Assembly (NCBI RefSeq): GCF_905332535.1
Contig: NZ_CAJOCF010000004.1
Location: 124,001 to 188,000, forward strand
Reading direction: 5' to 3'
Origin: Latilactobacillus fragifolii
Lineage (GTDB): Bacteria > Bacillota > Bacilli > Lactobacillales > Lactobacillaceae
Length of the DNA stretch: 64,000 bases
Below are positions 39,620 to 49,082 of this stretch, piece by piece. The stretch's first letter is position 1; each line of letters opens with the position of its first letter. The notes below the pieces were generated by a model, which searched no databases, was not told where the DNA came from, and saw only the letters and a program-made list of their open reading frames with translations. Made by a program: the position numbers and the translations under genes.

Positions 39620-39915
39620 TAGAAATCACTCCAGTCATCGTCGTCTACTTTGACATCACGGGCTTCTTTGCGTTGGCGGCTACCTTGTGCGGCTTGATAA
39701 GAATCATTTTGCTCTTGGTAGTCATGACGCCAAGCTGCATGTGGACGGCTACTTGGACCAACAATTGCTCGGTAAATAAAGCTGACAATCACCCCGATCA
39801 CAATCAGTGGTAGCGCAAATTTTAATAATAATAGTAGTGAGCCAATCACTAGACTAAATACGCCAACTGCCGCCATGATGGCAATAATGACCAATAGAAT
39901 CATTAAAAAGGGCAT
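39619..39915 (-). CDS. Small membrane protein with acidic C-terminal tail
   Basis: A 98-residue protein with two closely packed hydrophobic helices (about 3-28 and 29-50) and a hydrophilic C-terminal half ending in VDDDDWSDF. I do not recognise a named family. It overlaps both neighbours by one base (TAATG junctions), so translation is coupled in the order PspC protein, this protein, YvlD protein. The last residues resemble the end of the PspC protein (SEDEWSEF), which suggests a shared interaction or localisation signal. It likely acts at the membrane with its operon partners. Confidence 0.8.
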   Translation of the reverse strand: MPFLMILLVIIAIMAAVGVFSLVIGSLLLLLKFALPLIVIGVIVSFIYRAIVGPSSRPHAAWRHDYQEQNDSYQAAQGSRQRKEARDVKVDDDDWSDF

Positions 39916-40148
39916 TAAAATTCACTCCATTCATCTTCAGAATCATGTTTATTCTGACGTGGCCGTTCTGGAATAACCATCGCTAAAATGATATAGACCA
40001 CAATTCCTGGGAACGCTGCTGAAAACGCGGAAAATACAACATAGATTATTCGAACTAATGTGGCATCAACGTTAAAATACTCAGCAATCCCACCCATCAC
40101 ACCAGAAATCATCTTATTATTACTTGATTTATAAAGTCTTTTCCCCAT
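39915..40148 (-). CDS. PspC-domain protein (YvlC-like)
   Basis: A 77-residue protein consisting of one PspC domain: KRLYKSSNNKMISGVMGGIAEYFNVD, then a hydrophobic helix VRIIYVVFSAFSAAFPGIVVYIILAMVIP. PspC proteins take part in envelope stress responses. The tail ends in SEDEWSEF, similar to the tail of the next gene product. It starts 26 bp after the DUF4097 gene and overlaps the next gene by one base. Confidence 0.92.
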   Translation of the reverse strand: MGKRLYKSSNNKMISGVMGGIAEYFNVDATLVRIIYVVFSAFSAAFPGIVVYIILAMVIPERPRQNKHDSEDEWSEF

Positions 40149-40174
40149 TATTAAAACCTACCATTCTTTAATTT

Positions 40175-41629
40175 TTAGTTGTCGTTATCTTTTAACAGAA
40201 TATTACCAGTTGTTGTGCTTAATGTTAAACGAGCTGCCTGCTCATTGTCATTGCGACTAAGCTGTAACATTTGATTCCCCGTACTTTGACGTTGTTCGAT
40301 CGTCTCAGTATCTGCCAGCCGGTTTTTAATCAGCCCAAAACGTGTGCGCGCATCAACGGTCATGGCCAAGGTTCGTGGCACAGCAGCTTTGATTGTCCCG
40401 TTCACTGATTTAGCTTTTAGATGTTGTAAATCAGCGATCGTCAAAGTGTTCTTGATATCGCCATTAACCGTTGAAACACTGGCGTTTAAAACTTGCGCTT
40501 GAATGAGTAAGTTACCGTTGACGGTTGTTGCCAGTAAATCATCGTAGCGACCTTGATCAAAGGTAATACCACCGTTGACGTTTTCAGCTTCCACCATTGC
40601 CGCATTAGTACTGATTAAGGTTAATTCCCCATTGGTCGTCTTCAAGTAAATATCACGACCAGTAAAGCCGTCTAATTCAACATCTCCATTCAATAACTTC
40701 ACATTGGTTTGTAAGTAGTTATTGGCTGGTAAGTAGAACGTTAAATCCGCCTGAATTCGTTTGTTAGGCACTTGAAAAACCAAATCGGCATCAGTCACAT
40801 CAATTGTGCTGCGTGCTTGAAAAGCAGCAAGTGGTGTTGCTTCTGCCATTTTACCATATAACTTCACTTGGGCTGCGACTTTAACTTCTGGGCGGTCCCA
40901 GATTTGGAAATGGACACTACCGTTAGCCACTTTGACGTTAATCATTTCTGGTGTCACATCAGGATAAACAAATTCATGGCTGAACTTTTCAGTTGCCAAA
41001 CCAGGTACCTTGAAGTTCACTTCTTTCCAATCTACGTTATCCATCACTGTTTTAGCAGTATTTTTTACAAACTTACTAAAGTGGGATCCAGCTTCACCTA
41101 ACTTATCACTTAATTCATCAAATGTTTCGCTAGCATTTTCTTTCCAGTCATCAGATAGGCCTAATTTTTCCGACCATTGATTTTTGGTTAGTTGACGCCG
41201 TTTTTTTTCAATTTGATTAAGTTCATCAGTCAACGCTTCACGTTTTGCTTCTAACGCATCAACCTCAGCTTGCTTTTGTAATAAGCCTGCCTTCAAGGTC
41301 TGCCGTTGAGCTGCTTTTTCACTGCTTAAACTGTCTAAGTCTTCCATCGTATCTAAAACAGTCACCTGTTCTTGGTCAGCGTGTATTTGTTGTTTTAAAG
41401 CCTGCAACTGCCGGTTGACGCCGGAAAGATTAACGGTTAATTGATGTGCTTTTTCTTCAATTGCGCTTTTGTCAACGGTTGGTTGTGCCGTTTGGTCTGT
41501 TACGGTTTCTGCTTGCTTAGGTTTTACATCTTGGTCATTTTTGGCTAAATTTTCTAATAAGACCAATGCTTCTTCTGATGTTAAAATACCTTGGTTCACT
41601 AAGTCTAAAATTCGTTGACGTTCATTCAT
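40175..41629 (-). CDS. DUF4097 / YvlB-like protein with N-terminal coiled coil
   Basis: First gene of a four-gene envelope operon. With the ATG at 41629 (GGAGGT 7 bp upstream) it has 484 residues. The N-terminus (NERQRILDLVNQGILTSEEALVLL, about 1-28) is the short helical YvlB/SHOCT-like domain. A coiled coil covers about 60-145. The C-terminal half (about 215-480) is the repetitive beta-structure of DUF4097 with repeated units such as LNGDVELDGF, TTNGELTLIS and TVNGDIKNTL. No signal peptide is seen. The protein probably works with the PspC and YvlD proteins in sensing or resisting envelope stress. Confidence 0.88.
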   Translation of the reverse strand: MNERQRILDLVNQGILTSEEALVLLENLAKNDQDVKPKQAETVTDQTAQPTVDKSAIEEKAHQLTVNLSGVNRQLQALKQQIHADQEQVTVLDTMEDLDSLSSEKAAQRQTLKAGLLQKQAEVDALEAKREALTDELNQIEKKRRQLTKNQWSEKLGLSDDWKENASETFDELSDKLGEAGSHFSKFVKNTAKTVMDNVDWKEVNFKVPGLATEKFSHEFVYPDVTPEMINVKVANGSVHFQIWDRPEVKVAAQVKLYGKMAEATPLAAFQARSTIDVTDADLVFQVPNKRIQADLTFYLPANNYLQTNVKLLNGDVELDGFTGRDIYLKTTNGELTLISTNAAMVEAENVNGGITFDQGRYDDLLATTVNGNLLIQAQVLNASVSTVNGDIKNTLTIADLQHLKAKSVNGTIKAAVPRTLAMTVDARTRFGLIKNRLADTETIEQRQSTGNQMLQLSRNDNEQAARLTLSTTTGNILLKDNDN

Positions 41630-41754
41630 TATTTTGACCTCCATTGATCATGCGTTATACTGTTTCACTTGACTATGACTCTATTATGCCGATTTTATCG
41701 TCAATTGTCATAGGTCCAAAGGTTGATTTTTATTTAGGTACCAAGCGTGAGAAC

Positions 41755-41785
41755 AAAAAAAGGCCCCCAACCGAATTGGGTGCCT
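41755..41785 (-). terminator. Terminator after the deoxyribosyltransferase gene
   Basis: AGGC-CCCAA/TTGGG-GCCT (9 of 10 bp) with a 5-nt loop and seven T on the minus strand. Confidence 0.88.
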
Positions 41786-41809
41786 ACTGACCATACCAGC
41801 TTAAATTTT

Positions 41810-42280
41810 TTAGACAATCTTTCCTGGGTAAGGTTCACCGGTAACAAATTGGAAATCGAAGGTCGCCAATTCATCAACACTTGTTAGACATTGGGTAATG
41901 CCTTTAGCTAACATCAGATTAATGGGGTTTGCTTGTAAATCATCTTCACAGACAAATACGATTGGTTTATGACAAGCATTCAAATAACCTATTTCAAACG
42001 CCGTCCCGGTATCTTCATCTGCCATATCCCATAACACCACAGCCATATCTGCCAAGTCCATCGCTGTAATATCATTTTGATACGTTTGGTTAGCCCACTC
42101 ATAACCACCAAACATGCCTTCTGGATCGTGATCTTCCGTCACACCCTTATATTGATGTTCTTGTGGACTATGGATGTAACCAACGGTTGGATTTTGTTTT
42201 AAAGCCGTGTATGCCCGTTCTACTAATGAAGCTTGTTTCGGTGTAAACCAGCCACCAGCTAGGTAAATTTGTTTTTGCAT
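41810..42280 (-). CDS. Nucleoside 2-deoxyribosyltransferase
   Basis: Exchanges bases between 2'-deoxyribonucleosides for salvage, a typical Lactobacillus enzyme. The 156-residue protein has the N-terminal IYLAGGWF motif, the YEWANQTYQND segment, the DMAVVLWDM stretch and the DTGTAFEIGYLNA motif that holds the catalytic glutamate. Type I (purine) versus type II (purine and pyrimidine) cannot be resolved. It is monocistronic and placed between phoU and the YvlB operon. It fits with the nucleoside hydrolase at 19442 and the HD nucleotidase at 31924. Confidence 0.93.
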   Translation of the reverse strand: MQKQIYLAGGWFTPKQASLVERAYTALKQNPTVGYIHSPQEHQYKGVTEDHDPEGMFGGYEWANQTYQNDITAMDLADMAVVLWDMADEDTGTAFEIGYLNACHKPIVFVCEDDLQANPINLMLAKGITQCLTSVDELATFDFQFVTGEPYPGKIV

Positions 42281-42294
42281 TGTGATTCCCCCAC

Positions 42295-42336
42295 GAAAAA
42301 AGCGACGATCAAGTCGGCCTTGCCATCGCTTTTTTA
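42295..42336 (-). terminator. Terminator after phoU (end of pst operon)
   Basis: AAAAAAGCGA/TCGCTTTTTT arms around a partly paired 20-nt loop, ending in T-run on the minus strand. Confidence 0.85.
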
Positions 42337-42353
42337 ATTTTTAATTGCGTTGT

Positions 42354-43031
42354 TTAGAACTCGTCTTCTTGTGCACTAGAATTTAATTCGATTACTTTCC
42401 CCGTTCTGAGGTAAACAATCCATTCACAGATGTTGGTAACGTAATCACCAATCCGTTCAAGATAACTAGCGACTAACATGTAGTCCATACTACCGACGAC
42501 CGTTTCTGAATCACGTTGCATTTCTTTAATACAGTCGTCATAAATATTGTCAGAATAAGCATTGATTGCAACGTCTTCATCGGCAATCTTAATCGCCTTC
42601 TTACGGTCTTCTTTGACATATGCGTCCAATACTTCTTCGACCATTTGTTTCACCTTATCCGCCATGTCCGCAATATCTTTTTCGATATCGGGTACGCGGG
42701 TATTTCCCTTCACCCGAATCGTTGATTTCGCAATTGAAACGGCATGATCGCCCATCCGTTCTAAATCTGAACTGGCCTTCATGATTGTGACAATCATGCG
42801 TAGGTCAGTTGAGACCGGTTGTTGAAGTGCAATTAATTCAAAACTCTTACGTTCCAAATCGGTTTCCCGTTCATTAATCTTATGATCGTCAGCAATCACC
42901 TCGCGTGCGAGTTGCTTATCGTGATTAATGAAGGCTTTAACGGATTTATAGATGGCTTCGTTGACCATCATCCCCATTTCGGAGAAACGAACGTGTAAAT
43001 CGTTTAATTCATCTTCAAAAAGTCGTCTCAT
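42354..43031 (-). CDS. phoU: Phosphate signalling protein PhoU
   Basis: Cytoplasmic regulator that damps PhoR signalling and Pst transport when phosphate is ample. The 225-residue protein has two copies of the PhoU three-helix domain (about 15-100 and 120-205) with the metal-binding motifs ERMGDHAVSIAK and ERIGDYVTNICEW. It follows pstB by 18 bp and is the last gene of the pst operon, with a terminator behind it. Identification is certain. Confidence 0.97.
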   Translation of the reverse strand: MRRLFEDELNDLHVRFSEMGMMVNEAIYKSVKAFINHDKQLAREVIADDHKINERETDLERKSFELIALQQPVSTDLRMIVTIMKASSDLERMGDHAVSIAKSTIRVKGNTRVPDIEKDIADMADKVKQMVEEVLDAYVKEDRKKAIKIADEDVAINAYSDNIYDDCIKEMQRDSETVVGSMDYMLVASYLERIGDYVTNICEWIVYLRTGKVIELNSSAQEDEF

Positions 43032-43049
43032 TTGTTTTTCCCTTCTTTC

Positions 43050-43808
43050 TTAGCCAAACCGGCCACTGATGTAATCTTCCGTTTCTTTTTCGGTAGGGTT
43101 CAAGAAAATCTTCTTCGTTGATGCATATTCAATCAATTCACCTTGTAAAAAGAATGCTGTCTTATCCGAAATACGAGAAGCCTGATGCATATTATGCGTC
43201 ACCATTATAATGGTATACTGTTGGCGCAATTCTAGCAACATATTTTCTATTTTAGCACTTGAAATAGGGTCTAAAGCAGAAGTAGGTTCATCCATTAAGA
43301 TTACTTTAGGTTTAACAGCCAACACGCGGGCAATGCAAACCCGTTGTTGTTGCCCACCAGAAAGTGATAGTGCACTTTCGTGTAACTTATCTTTCACGTC
43401 GTCCCAAACGGCCGCTTGTTTCAAACTACTTTCAACGGCTTCATCTAAGACCCGGTGATCTTTAACACCGGATAGGCGTAAGCCATAAATCACATTGTCA
43501 TAGATTGAAAAAGGAAAAGGATTTGGTTGTTGAAACACCATGCCAACTTCTTTCCGTAACTTAACGGTGTCCATTTCAGGCGCATAAATATCTTGGCCGT
43601 TCAATAAAAATTTACCAGTCACCTTTGCCGAGTCGATTAAATCATTCATTCGATTCAAACAGCGCAAGTAGGTTGATTTCCCACAACCAGATGGCCCAAT
43701 CAACGCCGTAATTTCATTTTCAACAAAATCCATATTAATCCCTTTTAAGGCCTCATTCTTACCATAGAATAAATGCACATCTGCGGATTCAATAATCTTA
43801 TTTGCCAC
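43050..43808 (-). CDS. pstB: Phosphate ABC transporter ATP-binding protein (first PstB paralogue)
   Basis: ATPase of the high-affinity phosphate transporter. The 252-residue protein has Walker [10 protein letters not shown], the signature LSGGQQQR, Walker [13 protein letters not shown] and the H-loop TH. A second, longer pstB lies directly upstream (43829-44638), a duplication that is common in lactobacilli and other Bacillota. Gap to that gene is 20 bp. Whether the two copies form a heterodimer is not known from the sequence. Confidence 0.97.
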   Translation of the reverse strand: MANKIIESADVHLFYGKNEALKGINMDFVENEITALIGPSGCGKSTYLRCLNRMNDLIDSAKVTGKFLLNGQDIYAPEMDTVKLRKEVGMVFQQPNPFPFSIYDNVIYGLRLSGVKDHRVLDEAVESSLKQAAVWDDVKDKLHESALSLSGGQQQRVCIARVLAVKPKVILMDEPTSALDPISSAKIENMLLELRQQYTIIMVTHNMHQASRISDKTAFFLQGELIEYASTKKIFLNPTEKETEDYISGRFG

Positions 43809-43828
43809 GGGGCAAACCTCCTTGCGTC

Positions 43829-44638
43829 CTAGCCAAAGTGACCAGAAACATAATCTTCGGCCGCTTTAATCTTGGGCCGGGTAAACATTTTGCGTGTTTC
43901 GTCGAATTCAAGTGCGTGTCCCGAATGGAAAAAGGCGGTATAGTCACTGATGCGCGCTGCTTGTTGCATGTTATGCGTCACAATCACGATTGTAAATTCT
44001 TCTTTTAAACGGATTAAGGTTTCTTCAACCGTATTCGTTGAAATGGGATCGAGCGCTGAAGCAGGTTCGTCCAGTAATAAAATATCAGGTTTCATCGCAA
44101 TTGCCCGGGCAATACATAACCGTTGTTGTTGCCCACCAGATAGCGCCAACGCACTTTTCCCTAATGAATCTTTGACTTGATCCCACAAAGCAGCTTGTTT
44201 GAGCGTTGTTTCAACCACTTCATCAAGGTACTTTTTATCTTTTTGTCCATGTTGTTTCAAGGCAAAGGTGATATTGTCATAGATTGATTTTGCAAATGGG
44301 TTCGGCCGTTGGAACACCATGCCAATATGTTCACGCATCTTATAAACATCAACCTCATCACTATTAATGTTCAAGCCGCGATACATAATCTTTCCCGTTA
44401 CACGCGTATTGGCAATATTGTCATTCATCCGGTTCAGACTGCGAAGATACGTTGACTTTCCTGAGCCAGAAGCCCCGATTAATGCGGTAATTCGATAGCG
44501 TTCAAACTGCAATGACGCATCGTGCATCGCGTGTTTTTCGCCATAGTAGACGTTTAACTTTTCAGTTGATAAGGCAATTTCATGTTTTGGTTCGTCTAAG
44601 TGTTTAATGTGCGTTTTTGTTAAGTCATAATCTGCCAT
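43829..44638 (-). CDS. pstB: Phosphate ABC transporter ATP-binding protein (second PstB paralogue)
   Basis: The 269-residue protein has an N-terminal extension of about 18 residues relative to the other PstB. Walker A is GASGSGKST, the signature is [14 protein letters not shown] and Walker B is [12 protein letters not shown]. It lies 9 bp downstream of pstA and 20 bp upstream of the other pstB. Both copies keep all catalytic motifs, so neither looks decayed. Confidence 0.97.
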   Translation of the reverse strand: MADYDLTKTHIKHLDEPKHEIALSTEKLNVYYGEKHAMHDASLQFERYRITALIGASGSGKSTYLRSLNRMNDNIANTRVTGKIMYRGLNINSDEVDVYKMREHIGMVFQRPNPFAKSIYDNITFALKQHGQKDKKYLDEVVETTLKQAALWDQVKDSLGKSALALSGGQQQRLCIARAIAMKPDILLLDEPASALDPISTNTVEETLIRLKEEFTIVIVTHNMQQAARISDYTAFFHSGHALEFDETRKMFTRPKIKAAEDYVSGHFG

Positions 44639-44647
44639 TATTTTCTC

Positions 44648-45532
44648 CTATGCTGCTGTCATTTTACGATAGACGCGCTTGCCGATGACCCGTGCTAACC
44701 AGTTAAATAGTAAAACGGCGATAATTAAGACGGCAGAGGCACCAGCAGAAACGGCGGTGGCATCTGGCATGATCCCTTCCGAATTAATCTTCCAAATGTG
44801 CACCGCTAGTGTTTCAGCAGGTCGCAAAGGGTTCAACGGACTCGCAATGTACATTGGATTCCAATTGGTAAAATCGAGTGATGGCGCACTTTGTCCTGCG
44901 GTATAAATCAACGCAGCAGCTTCCCCGAAAATCCGCCCAGCGCCTAGAATCATCCCAGTGATAATATTTGGTAAGGCTTCTGGGATAATGACGTGTTTCA
45001 CCGTTTCATAACGTGATAACCCAAGTGCAAGCCCAGCTTCACGTTGCGTAAAGTGAATTGACTTTAACGCATCTTCCACATTGCGCGTTAGCAATGGTAA
45101 GTTAAAGACCGTCAAGGCCAACGCCCCAGCTAAAATTGAAAAACCTAATTTAAATTGGATAACAAAGACCAAAAAGCCGAACAAACCAACTACAACGGAT
45201 GGTAAAGAACTTAACACTTCAATTGCCGTCCGGACAACATTGGTCACCCAGTTCTTAGGTGCATATTCTGCGAGATAAATCCCAGCCCCAATTGATAGCG
45301 GCACTGAAATTACCATCGCCAAAATTAATAGATAAAATGAATTGAATAGCTGAACACCAATCCCGCCACCTTTAGTAAAGGTTTGCGCAGGTTTCGTTAA
45401 AAACTGCCATGTGACATGGGGCAATCCGCGCACCAAGATATAACCAAGTAAACTTGCTAATAATAATACGATTAACCCCGCGATGACCGTTAAGACACCG
45501 GTGGCAACTTTATCCCATTTTTTTGCATCCAT
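44648..45532 (-). CDS. pstA: Phosphate ABC transporter permease PstA
   Basis: Membrane subunit of the Pst transporter. The 294-residue protein has about six transmembrane helices and the EAA loop (REAGLALGLSRYETVKHVIIPEALP) that contacts PstB. Its ATG overlaps the pstC stop by one base (TAATG), so translation is coupled. Identification rests on gene order and the permease motif and is secure. Confidence 0.97.
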   Translation of the reverse strand: MDAKKWDKVATGVLTVIAGLIVLLLASLLGYILVRGLPHVTWQFLTKPAQTFTKGGGIGVQLFNSFYLLILAMVISVPLSIGAGIYLAEYAPKNWVTNVVRTAIEVLSSLPSVVVGLFGFLVFVIQFKLGFSILAGALALTVFNLPLLTRNVEDALKSIHFTQREAGLALGLSRYETVKHVIIPEALPNIITGMILGAGRIFGEAAALIYTAGQSAPSLDFTNWNPMYIASPLNPLRPAETLAVHIWKINSEGIMPDATAVSAGASAVLIIAVLLFNWLARVIGKRVYRKMTAA

Positions 45533-46458
45533 TAGCGACCCATTGCTCCCTTCCGACCAATTAAACGAACTAATAAATTAAATAGTAGTGACATTAATAA
45601 CAGGAGTAATGCCAATGACCAAAGTGCATTATTGGCTAATGAGCCCATGACGGTGTTCCCAATGCCCATCGTTAACACACTGGTTAACGTTGAAGCTGGT
45701 GTAATCAAGTTATGTGGCAATAAAGCCGCGTTGCCAATGACCATTTGTACGGCTAGTGCTTCCCCAAAAGCCCGCGCCATTCCGAAGACAACGCCGGTTA
45801 AAATCCCGGGGGTGGCTGCTTTTAAAACCACTTTCCATGTTGTTTGCCAACGCGTTGCACCTAGAGCAAGCGATGCTTCTCGATAATGCCGTGGCACACT
45901 CTTGAGTGCGTCAACGGTCATCGATGTCACGGTTGGTAAAATCATCACGAATAAGACACAAGTCCCAGCAAGGATGCCAAAGCCACTACCGCCAAATAGA
46001 TGCCGGACAGCTGGCACAATCACGGATAATCCGATAAACCCGTAGACGACTGATGGAATACCAACGAGTAACTCCATCACCGGTTGCAATAATTTCTCGC
46101 CCCGTTTAGGTGAAATCTCAGTCATAAAAATACCAGCGCCAATTGCAAACGGGGTTGCTAATAAAGCCGCTAGGAAGGTCACGCCAAATGACCCCATAAT
46201 CATTGGTAAGGCGCCCACTTCTGGTCGACCATGACTATCTTTTAAACTTGGATTCCAATTCGCTTCTGTTAAAAAGCGGCCCAGATTGATTTTATCTTTA
46301 AAGAAAGTCGCTAATCCTTTTGAAGCGACGAAGTAGAAAATGGCGAGCACAATGAATACGATTAAACTAATACAGAATAAACTGATTAATTTGCCTCGTG
46401 TTTCACTTTTGGCTGCGCGTGATTTCTTAAGTAAACTTGCTTTGATTGGATCCATCAT
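45532..46458 (-). CDS. pstC: Phosphate ABC transporter permease PstC
   Basis: Second membrane subunit of the Pst transporter. I use the ATG at 46458 (308 residues) because it follows a GGGGG site 7 bp after the pstS stop; the longer frame would overlap pstS. About six helices are visible, beginning at LISLFCISLIVFIVLAIFYFVA, and the EAA loop is REASLALGATRWQTTWKVVLKAATP. A second ATG follows immediately and could be used too. Confidence 0.96.
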   Translation of the reverse strand: MMDPIKASLLKKSRAAKSETRGKLISLFCISLIVFIVLAIFYFVASKGLATFFKDKINLGRFLTEANWNPSLKDSHGRPEVGALPMIMGSFGVTFLAALLATPFAIGAGIFMTEISPKRGEKLLQPVMELLVGIPSVVYGFIGLSVIVPAVRHLFGGSGFGILAGTCVLFVMILPTVTSMTVDALKSVPRHYREASLALGATRWQTTWKVVLKAATPGILTGVVFGMARAFGEALAVQMVIGNAALLPHNLITPASTLTSVLTMGIGNTVMGSLANNALWSLALLLLLMSLLFNLLVRLIGRKGAMGR

Positions 46459-46465
46459 TGGCCCC

Positions 46466-47326
46466 CTACTTAACCTTTGTAATTGTACCATCCACTGACC
46501 GTTCAACCGCCATCTTCGTCACTGGAATGTACCCCATCTTACCGACTTGTTTATGTTGAACGTCATCTGATAGGACATACGCCAAGAAACGTTTCGTCAA
46601 GCCAGTTGGTTGCCCCTTGGTGTAAACATGTTCATAAGACCAAATTGGCCATGCATTGGTCATCACATTTTGATCTGTTGGTGCCACCCCATCTAACTTC
46701 ACAGTCGCAATCGAACGATCGACATATGAAAAAGCGAGATAGCTAATTGCACCTGGTGTATTGGCAACAATTGAGCGCACCATTCCTGTTGAATCTTGTT
46801 CTTGAGCGGGTTTAGTCTTACGCGACTTCATCACTGATTTTTCAAACGTCGTCCGCGTGCCACTTCCTTGGGCCCGGTTCACTAAAACGACTGGTTGATC
46901 TGGTCCGCCAACGGCTTGCCAGTTATCAATTTCGCCACTAAAAAGCTGCGCGAGTTGTGTCAACGTTAAGTTTTTAACCCCTAGTTTTTTATTAATGATT
47001 GGGGTGATGCCGACAACGGCCACGCGATGGTCGACCAGCTCGTCTGCTTTAATGCCGGCCTTTTCTTCGGCAAATAAATCAGAATTCCCCATCTGGACAG
47101 CACCGGATTGAATCTGACTTAAGCCAGTCCCAGAACCGCCCCCTTGGACGTTAATAAACTGACCACTGTGATCAGCACTGTATTGTTCAGCTAATGCTTC
47201 AATTAGTGGCTGCAAGGCTGATGAGCCTACTGCCGTTACGGACTGACCATTTTGTTTAGATTGACAACCGGCCAATAGTAATAAACTGAATGTAACTAAT
47301 AAGCCAATAACATTACGTTTGCGCAT
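46466..47326 (-). CDS. pstS: Phosphate ABC transporter substrate-binding lipoprotein PstS
   Basis: Extracellular phosphate receptor. The ATG at 47326 has GGAGG 6 bp upstream and gives 286 residues. The signal peptide has a lipobox LLAG-Cys21, so the protein is lipid-anchored by Lgt (gene at 37192). Phosphate-binding motifs include VGSSALQPL, GGGSGTGLSQI and RAQGSGTRTTFEK. It is the first gene of pstS-pstC-pstA-pstB-pstB-phoU, directly behind PhoP boxes and a -10 box. Confidence 0.97.
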   Translation of the reverse strand: MRKRNVIGLLVTFSLLLLAGCQSKQNGQSVTAVGSSALQPLIEALAEQYSADHSGQFINVQGGGSGTGLSQIQSGAVQMGNSDLFAEEKAGIKADELVDHRVAVVGITPIINKKLGVKNLTLTQLAQLFSGEIDNWQAVGGPDQPVVLVNRAQGSGTRTTFEKSVMKSRKTKPAQEQDSTGMVRSIVANTPGAISYLAFSYVDRSIATVKLDGVAPTDQNVMTNAWPIWSYEHVYTKGQPTGLTKRFLAYVLSDDVQHKQVGKMGYIPVTKMAVERSVDGTITKVK

Positions 47327-47366
47327 GTTAATCCTCCACGAATTCCATTTAAACCTTATGCGTTCC

Positions 47367-47420
47367 ATTATAAAAAAGGTTTGTAAAAACTAGGCCTATC
47401 GAATGTAAATTTTGTGTAAA
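47367..47420 (-). promoter_or_regulatory. PhoP boxes and -10 of the pst operon
   Basis: On the minus strand TTTACA occurs at 47415-47420 and 47404-47409 (5-bp spacer) and again at 47382-47387, so the copies keep an 11-bp period with one degenerate position at 47393-47398. A perfect TATAAT lies at 47367-47372, 9 bp after the last copy, and there is no good -35. This is the arrangement of PhoP-activated promoters in B. subtilis. It lies between phoR and pstS. Confidence 0.85.
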
Positions 47421-49082
47421 TCAGGTAATTGGTAGTTTCAAAATGAATTCACTCCCAACACCTAATTGACTTTCTACTGTCAACTGGCCCCCTAAGTTGG
47501 CCGTAATCTCGTTAGCAATTGCTAATCCTAGACCGGTTCCGCTCTTATGCGTCGCACGCGCTTGATCAACACGATAGAAGCGTTCAAATATTCTTTCCTG
47601 TAAGTCACTTGGAATACCTAAACCAGTATCAACAACGCGGATGACAATTTGATCTTTTTCAAGTTGTGCGGCAACCACCAACGAGCCGTTTTGTTTATTA
47701 TACGTGATGGCATTCGCAATTAGGTTTTTCAGGACTTGATTAAACTTCATTTTTTGGATTTTAATCTCTAAATCTACCGGAATATCAACGGAAACATGTA
47801 ACTGCTTTTTTTGTACCTTTTGTTGCAACAATTTAAGATTAGCTTGCACCAATTCACGGACGTTCACAAGTTGTTCTTGCGATTGGCTCTTGTGATCCAA
47901 ATGCGAAAGCGCAAGAATATCTTGAATTAACGCAGTCAACCGCGTACTTTCGTCATAGATGATTTGTAAGAATTGCTTCTGCGTAGCAGGATCGTTTGCC
48001 GCACCGGCTAATAACGTCTCAGCAAAGCCGGTAATAGCGGTCACTGGTGTCTTCAATTCATGACTAACGTTGCTAACAAAGTCCAACTGCATCTGTTCAA
48101 CGCGCCGGGCATCGGTTAAATCATACAAAATGACTAGGGCTTGGAACTTCGATTTCACCGTATTGAGTTGGACAACATTCGCATCCACGTACCGTTCTTG
48201 GTTTTGAATCAATTGTATTTCTTGATGGTGACTCTTTCGGTATCGAAACGTGTGTTCAATCATCCGGGTTAATTCATACGTCTTGATATCATCGATATAG
48301 GGATGTTTCTCAGCGGCAATCGTCGTCTCCAATAACCGAGCCATCGCCTCATTGTGTAAGACGACTTCACGATTTTCATTAACCACCATGACGCCGACTG
48401 GTAAATGGTCAATTAAGCGGTCAAAACTGCCCTGTTGCATAGCAATTTTCTGTCGCATATGCCGCATATCACCGTTTAATTTATTAATTTCTTGCGCTAG
48501 CACATATAATGAGGCATCTTTTTGAAAAATAATTGGTTCGGGGACTTCTTCATGCCGAATATGATGGATATTAGCCACCAAAATTTTCAAGTGGTCAAAG
48601 AAATGCCGGCGTTGACGCCAGAAACGGTACAGAAAAATCCAGCTCCCGACTAAATAGATAATCGTGACCGATAAAGCAATCTTCGGCCACGTATGCCAAA
48701 ATTGTTGTTGTGGCACTACCAAGACAAAGTTTGGCTGATCTGCTTGATGTACGTAAAACAAATACGGTTGCTTATCAACCGTTTGCCGCGTGCTAAAATT
48801 AGCAGTCGAATGATTCCGATTGACAATGTCAGTTACTGCTTGTTGTAACTTTGTTTTATTCGGCGATTTAGGCGTTAAAACTTGTAAATCATTTTGCCGT
48901 AACCACTTTTGCCGATCAAACTGTGGTTGTTTAATGATTAGCGCGTAATCGGCGCCCCGTTCTTTTAACATCGCGGCTTGTTGTTGGGCAATCACTAAAT
49001 TGATAAGCACCATAAATCCTATGTAAATAGCCACTAAAATAGTGGCTAGCTGATAAAATCTAAATTGATCATGTTTGGTCAT
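47421..49082 (-). CDS. phoR: Phosphate sensor histidine kinase (PhoR/PnpS)
   Basis: Membrane sensor kinase partner of PhoP, 553 residues from the ATG at 49082 (GGAGG upstream), overlapping phoP by 14 bp. Order: TM1 (about 10-32), an extracellular domain of about 100 residues, TM2 (about 135-158), a HAMP-like linker, a PAS domain (about 220-300), the HisKA box FVSNVSHELKTPVTAI with the phosphorylated histidine and the HATPase domain (VVDTGLGIP, GTGLGLAI). The pst operon with PhoP boxes follows directly. Confidence 0.95.
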   Translation of the reverse strand: MTKHDQFRFYQLATILVAIYIGFMVLINLVIAQQQAAMLKERGADYALIIKQPQFDRQKWLRQNDLQVLTPKSPNKTKLQQAVTDIVNRNHSTANFSTRQTVDKQPYLFYVHQADQPNFVLVVPQQQFWHTWPKIALSVTIIYLVGSWIFLYRFWRQRRHFFDHLKILVANIHHIRHEEVPEPIIFQKDASLYVLAQEINKLNGDMRHMRQKIAMQQGSFDRLIDHLPVGVMVVNENREVVLHNEAMARLLETTIAAEKHPYIDDIKTYELTRMIEHTFRYRKSHHQEIQLIQNQERYVDANVVQLNTVKSKFQALVILYDLTDARRVEQMQLDFVSNVSHELKTPVTAITGFAETLLAGAANDPATQKQFLQIIYDESTRLTALIQDILALSHLDHKSQSQEQLVNVRELVQANLKLLQQKVQKKQLHVSVDIPVDLEIKIQKMKFNQVLKNLIANAITYNKQNGSLVVAAQLEKDQIVIRVVDTGLGIPSDLQERIFERFYRVDQARATHKSGTGLGLAIANEITANLGGQLTVESQLGVGSEFILKLPIT

